Part shown: positions 1 through 9,987 of the stretch, piece by piece
Numbering within the stretch: the first letter of the stretch is position 1
Layout of the letters: each line of letters starts with the position of its first letter
Assembly: GCA_031761405.1 (NCBI GenBank)
Contig: JASEVX010000011.1
Coordinates: 30,512,198 to 30,576,197, forward strand
DNA from: Serripes groenlandicus
Lineage: Eukaryota; Mollusca; Bivalvia; Cardiida; Cardiidae
Reading direction: 5' to 3'
Length of the DNA: 64,000 bases
The notes under the pieces: generated by a model
Database searches by the model: none
What the model saw: only the letters and a program-made list of their open reading frames with translations
Told to the model about the DNA's origin: nothing
Program-made: the position numbers and the translations under genes

Positions 1-667
1 CTACATGTGATGGGCCAGAGGCCTTTATTATCCATTAACATATATTGCATTGTATTGTATTACATTGTATTGTATTGTAATCGAAGTTTACTGGGAAGTT
101 AAGAAGACCAATACTGTCGAACGCAGGTCATATATTGGTACACACACCGGCTGTAAAATATACGGACTGGCATGGGATATCAAACTTTCCGAGTTCAAGG
201 ATGTAAAACGACAAACAATGCATCAAAATGTAAAATTAATTCCGTATTTGTATGCTTCAGTTCAATATGTTCACTCGTGGCCATCGTAACCCATTATGTT
301 TAAGTCGAGCGGACAGACAGATTTGATCATAATCAAAATAATGTCTCATTATAAGTTGCGAATGTTTTAATGGGGTTACACCATTTTTCAACGTTATGTC
401 AGTTATGTTACTGCGGCATAACGATTATTCATAATCTCTGGGTCACACACTAGTACGTACTTTGACGGTTATTCAAGGACACTAAACCATGAACGACGTG
501 AGCGGTAATCGAAGCTGGGACACATAGACCAACTTTCCCCACGCTTACAACTCGGCAACGAATTATATTAGATGCCTATTTCATGTTCTATATCCTTATT
601 TAAGGGCGACATTGTGGGGGAAGTGGTCCATGTAGACCTCTGCCAAAATATTTAAAAGAAACCATAC

Positions 668-956
668 CTGCGTAGTGAATTATATTGGTCTGGTTCCCGT
701 ACAATCCCGCCTTGTTAACAAACTGGGTTCCTTCACAGATTCCGGCTGATTCAGTATAGAAAATGCCCGTGCAAGTTTCACTGTTATACTGACGACATAT
801 AGCAGCACAGACGATCGCGCTTGGAACATCCATCCTGGTAAACAGTACGTCATATGAACCAGCTACGCCGTAAACATCATTATACTTATCAAAACGAAAA
901 GCGTTCATAAAAGAAGAAAAATACAAAACGCCGAAAAGAGTTATCGGAATATCCAT
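668..956 (-). CDS. PAN-domain secreted protein, exon 1 (duplicate copy; rest outside window)
   Basis: This is the duplicate of the first coding exon of the PAN-WSC gene described at 19726-25587. It starts at an ATG (954-956) and encodes 96 residues before a GCAG|GTATGG donor at 668. The N-terminus (MDIPITLFGVLYFSSF) is a plausible signal peptide. The rest has the cysteine spacing of a small PAN/apple-like domain (VC-AAIC, TC, IC). The reading frame and splice site are identical to copy 2. Exons 2 and 3, if present, would lie left of the window, because in the complete gene exon 2 is about 2.1 kb further downstream on the minus strand. Whether this copy is functional cannot be judged here. Confidence 0.75.
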
Positions 957-3281
957 CTTTGTTCAACTATGTCAGTGTATCACGCTTTGTTTATTGGTGT
1001 GAGCGTTAAGTGAACTGTATGCCAGTGAATGTAATAGACGATCATAACATTGCAAGTGAACACAAGGTTAATTCAGATAATAGCCCTATCGCTCACCTGA
1101 ATTGAGATTGGTTTTAGTATACGGCACTGCATAACCAAAAGGTATATTAGGACCGGACTGATTTCTTTCATCCTACTCAATTCAAAACTACACAAGTGAC
1201 TCTTTAGCCGTTCAATGAAACTCTGGCCTGGAGTGCGCATATGCCTATCTTTACGCGCCGCCAAGTGGGCAGATTTTTGTTTTACCAATTGACATGATTT
1301 AAACAAGTTTTTCTATATATCTCTATGTAACATAGGTGAACCACGGGGCGGGTTAAACTTTTGGCTCAGGGGTATAATTTATACAATCTGGGTAGAAGAC
1401 CACTAGACAATGCTACACTACAGATATCAAATATCTAGGCCTTTCCGTTTCAGGCAAGAAGATTTTTAATGTTTAAAAGAAATCCTTTTGGTTGCCATGA
1501 CATGGAATTAGAGTCTTTGAATACATTTGAAAGGGCACCACCCAAGGAATATCCACAGTTGGCCAATAGGTTAAGGAAGCGATGTCGTTTAAAGCAATTG
1601 ATTACGGACGATGGAGGAAAAGTGATCACAAAAGCACACCTTCAGAACTGCGTGCTCATATGAGCTAAAACAAAAGATGAAAAGGAGCAATATGGCGGCC
1701 ATGCGTGTCGACCAATATAGATTGATTGCACATATTCTGTAAAGGGTAACCCAAAAGCAGAAATCGGAAAACATATTTTAGATTTCTTTTTAGCCATATC
1801 AACGGAACTTGCCTTGCCCCCAGGCGACGAGGATGTTCATCACAGTAGCTGAAGAATAGTCCACCTCTTCCCGTTATATATTCAAACCAATCAGTCACTT
1901 AAACAATAACGTAGAGGAAGATTACAGTGTTTATTGTTTCAAAGAATAACTATTTTTCTACATCATAAAACTTGCGTCACGCACACCGCCAATAAGGTCA
2001 AATGTCAATCTTCCCTTATCAGTAATACTAGCCCTCGTTTCAAAAAGAGATAACGAGTGTACTTACACGCAAATTATCACATATCTGGATCTTGTTTTCA
2101 TCCCTTCATGTATCATCTTATTTTATCATTTCCTCTAAATAAATTCTTTGTTTTGAAAAAGAAATCATTGTACTCTTTTTTTTTCCATAAATTGTGTTGG
2201 ATATTGTATACACATTGCCTATGGACGGGTAAAACTCGTCGGCTACGCCTTCGGTTGATTGGTCTATCCGTATAAGGAACTAAACCCGTCATGTTGTATG
2301 GTCAATTCAGATGGTTCGAACCCACTTGGCAGATGATCACAATATGCAGATGTATGTGATATAATTAGCTCACCTGAATTCGTAGTGTTTTTGATGTGCC
2401 ACTCAATGTCGCCGTCCCTTCATTTTAGTGAATTAATTTCGAAAAGCGGATCAGTGCTTTGAGAAGAGAGGATTTACCAAGCTTGCAACATAGGCATTAA
2501 ATGGAAATTTAGACTCGGCTCCTTTCGCCTTGTTTCTTAATAAATTAAGCTGGGCTTGAACAATTTTGGTAGTTTTATAGGAAACGATTATCTAAGCAAG
2601 TGTGAACGGACGGTGAGTGATAACAATAGCTCAACCAAGTCACCTTGTGCTCAGGTAAGCTAGAGAAAATAGACAACACATCCATCAACATTAATGATGC
2701 ATGAATCTCCGAGGGTTGAAAAGCAAGCCTGTAGGTTGGAACATTGATATGTTTGTTACGTCTGTTTTAACTGGCATGGCCCATAAATAACTATACCTTT
2801 TTCTTTCAGTAAGTAAATATTTTATGATAGTGACATGTGTATAACAAAACAAACATATAACAAAATGGGCCTATATGTCACTGTTAAGAAAAACTAATAT
2901 TTACACAGTGGGTACATTTTACTGTTCCATCGGATAAACATAAGTACGCAGCACATAGTCGCTCAAGTAGTTGGTATATAAGGCTAGAGACATACCAATC
3001 GCATGGACCTTTTCTTTCTAATACAATGACGATTTATTCACTGTTAAATGGGTGGTTCTCGCTTGGCAACAATGATATTTACGCCATCGGTAAAAGAGCA
3101 GTTACACAATTGCAAAACAAAACAACAGTCATGGAAAATATAAATAATGCTGAATTATATGGCTGTATGACTTGAGTTCTTTACAGAAACGAAAGGTCAA
3201 GAAATCTTCTCATACAATATTTAAAATAAACATTGCAGTAAACAAACTAAACAACATAACATGAATGAATGAACAAAATAA

Positions 3282-3470
3282 TCGATTGATTGGTGCTTAA
3301 CGCCGTTTCAATAATATCACGGCGGTCAGTTCACCTACTCATGTGTTTCCTGGCTTTCCCAAACAATTACTCCTCACAACATTATTTCCATACGACTGGC
3401 TGCTTTTCTACATAGACTGTAAGCCTATTGATCGAGTGATCGATAGTGACTTTTGTCAAAAGTTAGTAAG
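3282..3470 (-). repeat. SINE, 5'-truncated
   Basis: Reading on the minus strand, the body ends with the shared module ACTGACCGCCGTGATAT, then AAACGGCGTTAAGC and a CAATCAATCG-like tail. The tRNA-like head is missing. An identical copy lies in the second duplicate at 27913-28101. Confidence 0.75.
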
Positions 3471-3589
3471 TATGTTAGCCGATGTATGTTTTCGGACATA
3501 ATTGTCATAAAGTAGCACATGTTGTGCTCTGGGGATAACTGTTTAAAACCGTCTTTATCGATGATATCCCCAAATAAGTCGGAATGTAA

Positions 3590-4395
3590 TCACCTGTAAT
3601 TAAAGATTGTATTGGTTGGAACCAGCTAATAAGTAAAGACCTATATCAGCCGGTTCTTTGTATATGTCTGATTATCTGTCTTATAAAGTCATTAAGTCAT
3701 AAAGTATAATTTTGTTTGGAGTTTAACGCCGCTTTCAACAGCTTTGGTCATATCACGGCGGTCAGTGCACCTACCCATGTGTTCCTGGCTTTCCCACACC
3801 AGTACTTACACAACATTTTTTCGAAGCCACTGACTACTTTCTCACATAGATCAGAAGTGAGAGGCAATGGAAAACATCGCCCGAAAGAATGTCGCCGCAA
3901 CCGGGTATCGAACCCGTGACCTCCAGATCACGAGTCAGATACGCTACCAATTGAGCTACCCGGCCGGGTTCATAAAGTATAAAGTCATAAATTGTATTGC
4001 CCCAGCTAATAAGTGAATACCTATATCAGTCGGCTACATGTATATGTCTGATCAGTGTCTATCATATGTTTTACGATCTGATTATTAATGACTGTAATGC
4101 CGGGACCCAGCTAATAAGTAAAGACCTAGATCAGTCGGTTAAATGGTTCAGTCTGATCAGTGTCTAACCTCTTTCTTACAAACTCATTATTAAAAAGTGT
4201 ACTGCCGGGACCCAGCTAATAAGTAAAGACCTAGATCAGTCTGTTAAATAGTTCAGTCTGATCAGTGTCTATCCTCTTTCTTACAAACTCATTATTAAAA
4301 ATTGTATTGCCGGGACCCAGCTTATAAGTAAAGACCTAGATCAGTCGTGTTCATGTATATGTTTGATCAGCGTCTATCCTCTCTCTTAAGACATA
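3590..4395. repeat. ~105-bp minisatellite interrupted by a SINE
   Basis: Five units share the cores ACCCAGCTAATAAGTAAAGA, CCTAGATCAGTC and GTCTGATCAGTGTCTA. One unit lies before the SINE at 3710-3969 and four lie after it (starting near 3988, 4100, 4206 and 4306). Units differ by a few substitutions, so the array is not new. Confidence 0.8.
3710..3969 (-). repeat. Full-length tRNA-derived SINE with 13-bp target duplication
   Basis: On the minus strand it begins with a tRNA-like head: box A TAGCTCAATTGGTAGCG and box B GGGTTCGATACCC. A body and the module ACTGACCGCCGTGATATGA follow, then a tail AACTCCAAACAAA. The sequence TCATAAAGTATAA flanks both ends (3697-3709 and 3970-3982), a 13-bp target site duplication. 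The same family is present at 18146-18414. The shared 3' module resembles those of known molluscan SINE families, but the family name is not established here. Confidence 0.9.
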
Positions 4396-4748
4396 CATCA
4401 GCCAGTGGAAATACACGTTCTCTAACTACTTACAATATATACCGATACACACAGATATTCTGTATCCACGGACACGGACGCGTTACCTCACCGAACCATG
4501 TAATAAACGGGTAATATATATTAATGCATTAAAACACAAAAGGTCCAAGTGAATCACAATTTTAAAACGTTAGAACGAAAAACATGGAAAGCACGTAGTG
4601 AAAATAAATATATTTAACTACGGAACATGAAAGGAAAGCATGTTTATCCATGTCAAAAAGAATATTGCCCCATTTCTCTTGTATGCAATGTTGTGTTTGC
4701 ATTGAACTTACCTTTTTCTTACCTTGCTTTCTCATTGTGTCTTTGCAG

Positions 4749-5499
4749 GTCAAGTCTAAGCTGGCTGCTTAATGGCCTGCAGACGATGACGATAACGGAG
4801 AATCACACGATCTTGCTGATGAGATCGAGGCCATGACGACAACTTCGGCTCTCTCCAGACCTGAGGTGTTGGACGTCGGCACAAGCGCTCATCACCCAGG
4901 GCAACTGCTGATGAGGAGAGAGACTCCTGACCTCACACGAAGAGAGAGGTCTTCAGTCGATGCAACTGCAGGAGAAGCTCACAAACCTGATCAAACCCAC
5001 AGTGCATTCCACAGAGAGGTCAACATATGGGCAAAGTCGGTGATAGAGGACCTCGACAGCTCGTTGTGGAAGCAGTTCCTGCAGGAGCACAGTCAGCTAC
5101 TCTACACATTTCTGGATATGAACGACCATGTCCGGATGGGTGCTCAATACCAGGCTCAGCCTCCCCAACATCAGCAATGGCAGCCTGACTATGGGGAGCA
5201 GCAGCAATATAGCAACCCGCAACCTGGATCTTCCCAGACCCAGGAGTGCCACCCAGTGACAGCCTCCTACCCAGTCATAGTCGGTCACAGTCGACTTCGG
5301 TGTGGAATTCGCAAAGCTTCAGTTGGGTCAAGTCCCAGAATATGGCACCGGAGACCATACTGAAACCTTGCTACATCGGTCGAGAAGAACACCACAGAAC
5401 GCGTCAACGCTCACCGACACCAGCTGTTCTGTCTCCAGGACAAGTGTCGATTCCCCAAGGGATAACGATGAATTGGGGTCGTTAAGTGGGGTTTTCTGA
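4749..5499 (+). pseudogene. Harbinger-associated MADF/Myb-like protein exon, decayed
   Basis: A good acceptor (TGTCTTTGCAG, ending 4748) opens a reading frame that begins VKSKLAA, is stopped by TAA and continues to 5363. The downstream frame has an acidic patch (ADDDDNGES), a helical segment (REVNIWAKSVIEDL, then LWKQFLQEHS) and a Gln/Pro/Ser-rich tail. This is the usual layout of the C-terminal half of MADF/BESS-like proteins encoded beside PIF/Harbinger nucleases. Near 5300 the Ser/Gln-rich character moves into other frames, which suggests a frameshift. The early stop, frame change and absence of upstream exons indicate a relic. It faces the nuclease fragment at 5822-6040. The family assignment is by resemblance only. 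Confidence 0.5.
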
Positions 5500-5821
5500 C
5501 TCATTCGTGAATGAATTGCGCCGGGGACCGGATTGAAACAACAACAGTCAGAAATGAACTGTAAACTGTGAACTGTGGCTGAAATGAATACTGGACAGTG
5601 CTTATTTCATGTTTATAGTTAATGTTTCATTGATTTTTACCTTGTATTATTACATGAACAATATGACAATTACATACATATTTGTATCAATTGTGTTACC
5701 CCCGGGTTTAGAAATAAATTAGTTTGAAGGTAAAATGGGTTATTATGCCTCACCTTAACCTATGTAAAATGGACTATTGGCATAAATGTTGTGTATTTTA
5801 AAGTCACTAAATGGGCAATGT

Positions 5822-6040
5822 CTATATCATTCGGTCTTGCCATGGCACTGATCAAGCTGCTGAATTGAAGTAAAACTTACGGTATTTACGCTGTTTCTTG
5901 GCAGCAGTGCTATCTCTGTATGGTCCTTTTGTGTGGTAGACATCATGCATATTGGCATGATGCATCCATTCTCCAGGGACAACATCGTGGTAACCATCCC
6001 CGTGATCCAAAGCTGCAGAAGGGTCAAACCTATGGGGCAT
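5822..6040 (-). pseudogene. PIF/Harbinger nuclease, C-terminal fragment
   Basis: The minus-strand frame reads MPHRFDPSAALDHGDG, VVPGEWM, AAKKQRKY, YFNSAA-stop-SVPWQDRMI. The layout matches the extreme C-terminus of HARBI1-type nucleases: a Pro-Gly-Glu-Trp segment, an Ala-Lys-x-x-Arg helix and a terminal Tyr-Phe-Asn-Ser then Val-Pro-Trp-Gln. The TGA sits where these proteins commonly have Gly (GGA to TGA). The DDE catalytic part is not seen upstream, so the gene is truncated and dead. It is convergent with the MADF-like exon, an arrangement known in Harbinger elements. Confidence 0.65.
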
Positions 6041-6574
6041 GGTAAAACGGGTTATGACTTTTTGTGATCCCGTTTATTGGGTAGTGTAAGTTGGTTGATT
6101 ATCTAAAGTAGCTCATTTATTGTTGTGACTGATGTTGATCTGTCGCGGTTTCATCAATGTTGTTAGACATAAATGTTAAGTTGACGAACTTACGATATGA
6201 TTAATCATACATGTATGTTGGGTTCACGACTAGTGCCAAATAATTGAGGAAAAGATTCCTTATAATATCTCAATCATATGTAAGCAACACAATTAATTTA
6301 ATCTGGGGAATGATGCTTCTCCTAATAGACGTCGTACCATGTTAGGAGAGGGTCTATTGGACAAAGGTACTAAGAATAGTTGTAGAAATTATTATATTTG
6401 TAAAACCGTTTCAAAATGTATAAAATAGCCGTTTAATTAATTGATAGTAAATGTCTTATTAATATGATGTATGAACACATATTATTTGCTAAATAGAACT
6501 AACCCAACAAAACCGTCTTCAAATATTTTGAACACCAACACTTGAACTTTTCACATTATTGCTATTTAAGTAAA

Positions 6575-6772
6575 GCCAGCCCCGGTAGCAGGCTGTCAGT
6601 CAAGGGATTGTCAGTCCCAGCTCGCCCAACATACTTTCCGACGTTTGACAAAAATAACTGTGACAAGCGTCATTCGTCTGGCACCAGGAAACACATGAGT
6701 AGGTGAACTGACCGCCGTCATATGACTGAATCATTGTTGAAAACGGCGTAAAACTCAAATCAATCAATCAAT
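6575..6772 (+). repeat. SINE upstream of GPCR-A1
   Basis: The tRNA-like head (CCCCGGTAGCAGGCTG) is followed by the shared module GAACTGACCGCCGT, then AAAACGGCGTAAAACTC and a CAATCAATCAATCA tail. It lies about 140 bp before the TATA box of the GPCR. The same insertion is at the matching position upstream of GPCR-A2 and GPCR-B. Confidence 0.85.
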
Positions 6773-6910
6773 ATGTTAGTGGAGTGTTCCTTTGTCTAAT
6801 TAATTAACAGTTGAAATAGTTTTCGTTATTCGAAATGGTATGACAAGCCCTTATTTTAAACATGAAATATCTGTCGATCCGCCCTCTGCACAAGATTTTA
6901 CATTTGTCAC

Positions 6911-6947
6911 TATAAAAAGCCATGCCACGACATAAAACTGTCAGTCT
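6911..6947 (+). promoter_or_regulatory. Predicted TATA-Inr core promoter of GPCR-A1
   Basis: TATAAAAAG (6911-6919) is followed about 30 bp later by TCAGTCT (6941-6947), a good match to the arthropod/metazoan initiator TCAGTY. The spacing is canonical. All three GPCR copies keep both elements. The predicted 5' UTR is about 310 nt. Confidence 0.6.
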
Positions 6948-7255
6948 GTTCCGCTTTCTTACGATAACGTTTCCCGGGGGAATCGATTATTAACAAACGA
7001 ATACGTGAAGAACCAAATTGTAAAGAAATAATGTAAACATGACTTAGATCTATAACATTGAGTAATAATCATTAACGTTCGTTGATAAGAGGAAGATCGT
7101 GGATAAAAATATCACGACATAGTTACACTTACAGTTCTTTGTGATCACATCAGAGATGTAAAGATCGACGGTTTCTTTACAAACTTCATACAGTTTTTTG
7201 TTTTGATTGGCGAGGAACTTGTTTTATTGCACGATACTCGGACGTACAAAGCATT

Positions 7256-8482
7256 ATGGATGCCAATAAGAAAGGAAGCTCGGATGTGGCTCCCATGATA
7301 TGGACAATATGTGCACCAATTATATTCACCATTGGAATTGTTGGTAATAGCCTCACCATTTTGGTTCTGAACAGACGAGCACGTAGGTCTTCAACAACGA
7401 TCTATCTGACGGGATTGGCGACGGTTGATTTGATTTACATCCTGGTAGGTATTCCGAGATGGTGGCTCATCTATATCTTCAACTATGACATAAGACACTC
7501 CAGTGCATTCGTATGCAAGACGCATTGGTTCTTACTCTACGCTCTAGCTCAAATGTCATCGTCATTCCTGGTTATAGTAACTTTTGAGAGACTATTGAGT
7601 ACTGCGAAGCCATATACTGTTGGAATCATTTGTTCATTAAAACGGTCTTTAATATACAGTGTGCTGATCGTATTCTTTGCGTCTTCTATCCATGCTCATA
7701 TCCTATACGGTTTTGATCTCCAGTATGTAACAACCACCGAAAGCTTCGGCAACTATAATAGATCACTTGTAGACGAAACAGAAGGTTCGAGTCTTTTAAA
7801 AACCAACGAGAGTTATTATACCAATAATACATCATTCTGGGATGAAAGCGAAAGAAATGATTCAAGTATCACCAATGAAGAATTCAAAAGAAATTCAAAC
7901 TTGACAACGAGTCGTCTCTTCTGCACTTGGTCACGTGATGCAAACTACCAGACATTTTACGAAAAGGTTCAGGGACCTCTTGTCTTTACATTGTATTTGG
8001 GTTTGACACAGGTCATTTGCTGTTCTTGTGGAGCATACATCGTGTGGAAGTTGATCAAGAACGGTCAAATTCGTAAAGGTCTGAACCAGAATAGAACCTT
8101 GAACGACAGTCGGACGACGCAAATAACAATAATGCTCCTGATAGTCAATGTGGTTTTCATTGTCTTTTCAACGCCCGTACACGTTTTTCTGATTGGTAGA
8201 ACATACTGGCTGGGTACGGAGATGACACCAACGCAAGAAATAGCGTGGGCTATATGCATGATGGTGCATTTTCTAAATCATGCAGTTAATTTCATTTTGT
8301 ATTTCTTGAGCGGTACTAGATTTCGGCAAAGGTTCTTTGAGTTCTTCAAATGCAAAGAATCCACGAGATTACCATCGGACGTATCCTCGAAAGACAGAGT
8401 CTCTGCCATCGTGATGGAGGACGATGCAATTGTGCAATACACGCATAGCGGTAATTCGTCGCTGCAGTCTTCCCCAATATAG
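7256..8482 (+). CDS. Class A (rhodopsin-like) peptide-type GPCR, copy A1
   Basis: Intact, intronless 408-codon frame for a plasma-membrane seven-helix receptor. TM1 has GN (N31, position 1.50). TM2 has LATVD (D58, 2.50). C87 is the TM3 cysteine expected to bond ECL2. The DRY box reads ERL (111-113). ECL2 is long and carries six N-x-S/T sequons before LFCTW. TM6 lies in TTQITIMLLIVNVVF. TM7 ends NFILY, so the NPxxY proline is Phe. Basic-aromatic helix 8 (FRQRFFEFFKC) has a possible palmitoylation cysteine. The C-terminus SSPI fits a class I PDZ ligand. The family resembles invertebrate neuropeptide (FMRFamide-receptor-like) GPCRs, but ligand and G protein are unknown. The start is chosen because GPCR-B starts at the same residue. 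The protein is identical to copy A2. Confidence 0.93.
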   Translation: MDANKKGSSDVAPMIWTICAPIIFTIGIVGNSLTILVLNRRARRSSTTIYLTGLATVDLIYILVGIPRWWLIYIFNYDIRHSSAFVCKTHWFLLYALAQMSSSFLVIVTFERLLSTAKPYTVGIICSLKRSLIYSVLIVFFASSIHAHILYGFDLQYVTTTESFGNYNRSLVDETEGSSLLKTNESYYTNNTSFWDESERNDSSITNEEFKRNSNLTTSRLFCTWSRDANYQTFYEKVQGPLVFTLYLGLTQVICCSCGAYIVWKLIKNGQIRKGLNQNRTLNDSRTTQITIMLLIVNVVFIVFSTPVHVFLIGRTYWLGTEMTPTQEIAWAICMMVHFLNHAVNFILYFLSGTRFRQRFFEFFKCKESTRLPSDVSSKDRVSAIVMEDDAIVQYTHSGNSSLQSSPI

Positions 8483-8734
8483 ATAAGGTTTGGGTAAGCC
8501 ATGGAAGATAAAGAAACTGTTCAAATTCCGTATGATTTTCGCATGTCGTTGTTCCAGATCGATCTTGATCACAGGCTTGTCCGTCATTTGCATCCATCGT
8601 AAATGGCCAATAAGTCCCCTTGGCTCTTATGGTTGCGGGGATAAAAGTACGACTGATGTATGTATCAGTATCAGGATAAATAATACCTGCAGTTCTGTAA
8701 ACTTACCAAGGAATCGTCGCGATAAAACTAATAT

Positions 8735-8993
8735 TAGCCGTCCCGCGAGAAAACCAACATTGTGGACTCGGCGTAAAGTATGGAACCGGATCAGCCTAAG
8801 CATGCCGTGCAGGTTTACCCGGATAGACACTTTCGCCTCCTGTGGATTTTTTGTTTCATGAATCAATATTCTATACCTCTATCCCCTGAGACGGAATGTG
8901 TCGGCCCGGATCAGTCTGCGCGGTGTGCGGAGGTTGATCTGGGTTGATACATTAAGCAGAGGCCATGGTGTTGGTTTTCTCGCTGGACGGCTC
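8735..8993. mobile_element. Palindromic MITE at the end of duplication copy 1
   Basis: About 260 bp with long inverted termini. The left end reads AGCCGTCCCGCGAGAAAACC-AACATTGTGG and the right end is its near complement (TTGGTTTTCTCGCTGGACGG-CTC). The interior also folds back (GGATCAGCCTAAGC / GATCAGTCTGCG). Related copies lie at 33382-33639, 58219-58471 and 58769-59007. No coding capacity. Confidence 0.8.
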
Positions 8994-9060
8994 AATTATA
9001 TTATACTATTGACAGCCATACATACAAACAAAACCAAAACCGAGCAACACCGATTTTCGA

Positions 9061-9503
9061 CGGTGTGGGGAGGAATCGCTTATGGAGTTAAATCTCCGTT
9101 GATTGTGCTGCAGGGGATTTTAAACGCGGTCAGGTACAGGGATGAAATTCTCCGTCCTGTTGTTGTCCCTTTTGTAGAGCGACGTAACCTCATCTTCCAA
9201 CATGATAATGCTCGACCTCACGTTGCTAGAGTCTGTCGAGAATTCTTAGCTGATCATGACATTAACCCACTTGACTGACCGCCGTACAGTCCCGATATGT
9301 CTCCTATTGAGCATTTGTAGGACGAACTTGACAGAAGAGTACGGCGGTGTCAAAATCTGCCAGTTACCCTTGACCATTTAAGAATTGCTCTGTTGGAAGA
9401 ATGGGACAATATCCCCATAAGGAGGATCAACGTTCTGATCAACTCCATGCATCGGAGAATACGAGCAGGAATAGCGGCGAGAGGGGGCCATACTGGATAT
9501 TGA
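9061..9503 (+). pseudogene. Tc1-type transposase C-terminal fragment
   Basis: The frame VWGGIAYGVKSPLIV, VVPFVERRNL, FQHDNARPHVAR, PPYSPDMSPIEHL, DELDRRVR ... GHTGY is the C-terminal catalytic half of a Tc1/mariner transposase. The spacing from the Asp of HDNARPH to the Glu of SPIEHL is 34 residues, the DD34E signature of the Tc1 group. Two Trp codons are now stops (PLD-stop-PPYSPD, EHL-stop-DEL). The N-terminal DNA-binding part is absent: the fragment begins exactly where homology between the two duplication copies ends. No terminal inverted repeat was recognised. It is inactive. Confidence 0.88.
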
Positions 9504-9987
9504 CTTTTCAATTTCGAAAATTGAGGGTATCTTCCCTCTGCGAATCAATTACTGTGCAATTTATCAACAACAAATACTGGAAATTTGCAGTACTGCTCTT
9601 TAAAGGTAGTGCTTGAAAACCATGTAACGATTATTTTAAAAGAAATTTGATAAATTACTTTAATTCAACACGAAAGCCTACCCTGCGTTTCTTTTTTCTT
9701 TCAGTATATATATGAGAGCCTACAAATAATAGAATACCACTGTATTGTGAACATGTAATTTTATTTTAAATGACGAAAAGCAGCTATTAAAAAGAAATCA
9801 TCAATTTACACAACACAAATCATATAATCAAAGCTCACCACAGGTGTGTAATATAACTCCGTCATAAGCAACATGTGATGCGTACCCACCCGAACATCAG
9901 AAGTGTTACATACTTAATATTAGCAGATAAAAAAATGTAATATACCAAAATTCAAGTTTCATTAATTAGCAAAGTGTTTACATAATG
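9504..9987. other. AT-rich non-coding stretch
   Basis: I see no gene, transposon terminus or strong repeat between the Tc1 relic and the hairpin repeat array. Confidence 0.5.

Larger units (their letters stand above)
1..9062. repeat. Segmental duplication, copy 1
   Basis: This segment is repeated in direct orientation at 24632-33708. By eye, the first ~8.66 kb differ by about five substitutions (for example 557, 1219, 2161, 3248, 5814) and one 16-bp indel near 4629. The last ~390 bp differ at about a dozen positions. Homology stops at 9062, where this copy runs into a Tc1 transposase fragment. The left limit cannot be seen because the window begins inside the duplicated sequence. Contents: PAN-WSC exon 1, two SINEs around a minisatellite, Harbinger relics, a third SINE, GPCR-A1 and a MITE. 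A false duplication in the assembly cannot be excluded from sequence alone. Confidence 0.97.

Noticed and set aside
3888..3962. tRNA gene
   Set aside because: Boxes A and B are good, but the anticodon stem does not pair and the sequence continues into a SINE body with a target duplication. The same applies at 18146-18220.
8490..9060. Open frames running from the GPCR 3' flank through the MITE into the Tc1 fragment
   Set aside because: They cross three unrelated sequence types. Only the part after 9060 has protein similarity.
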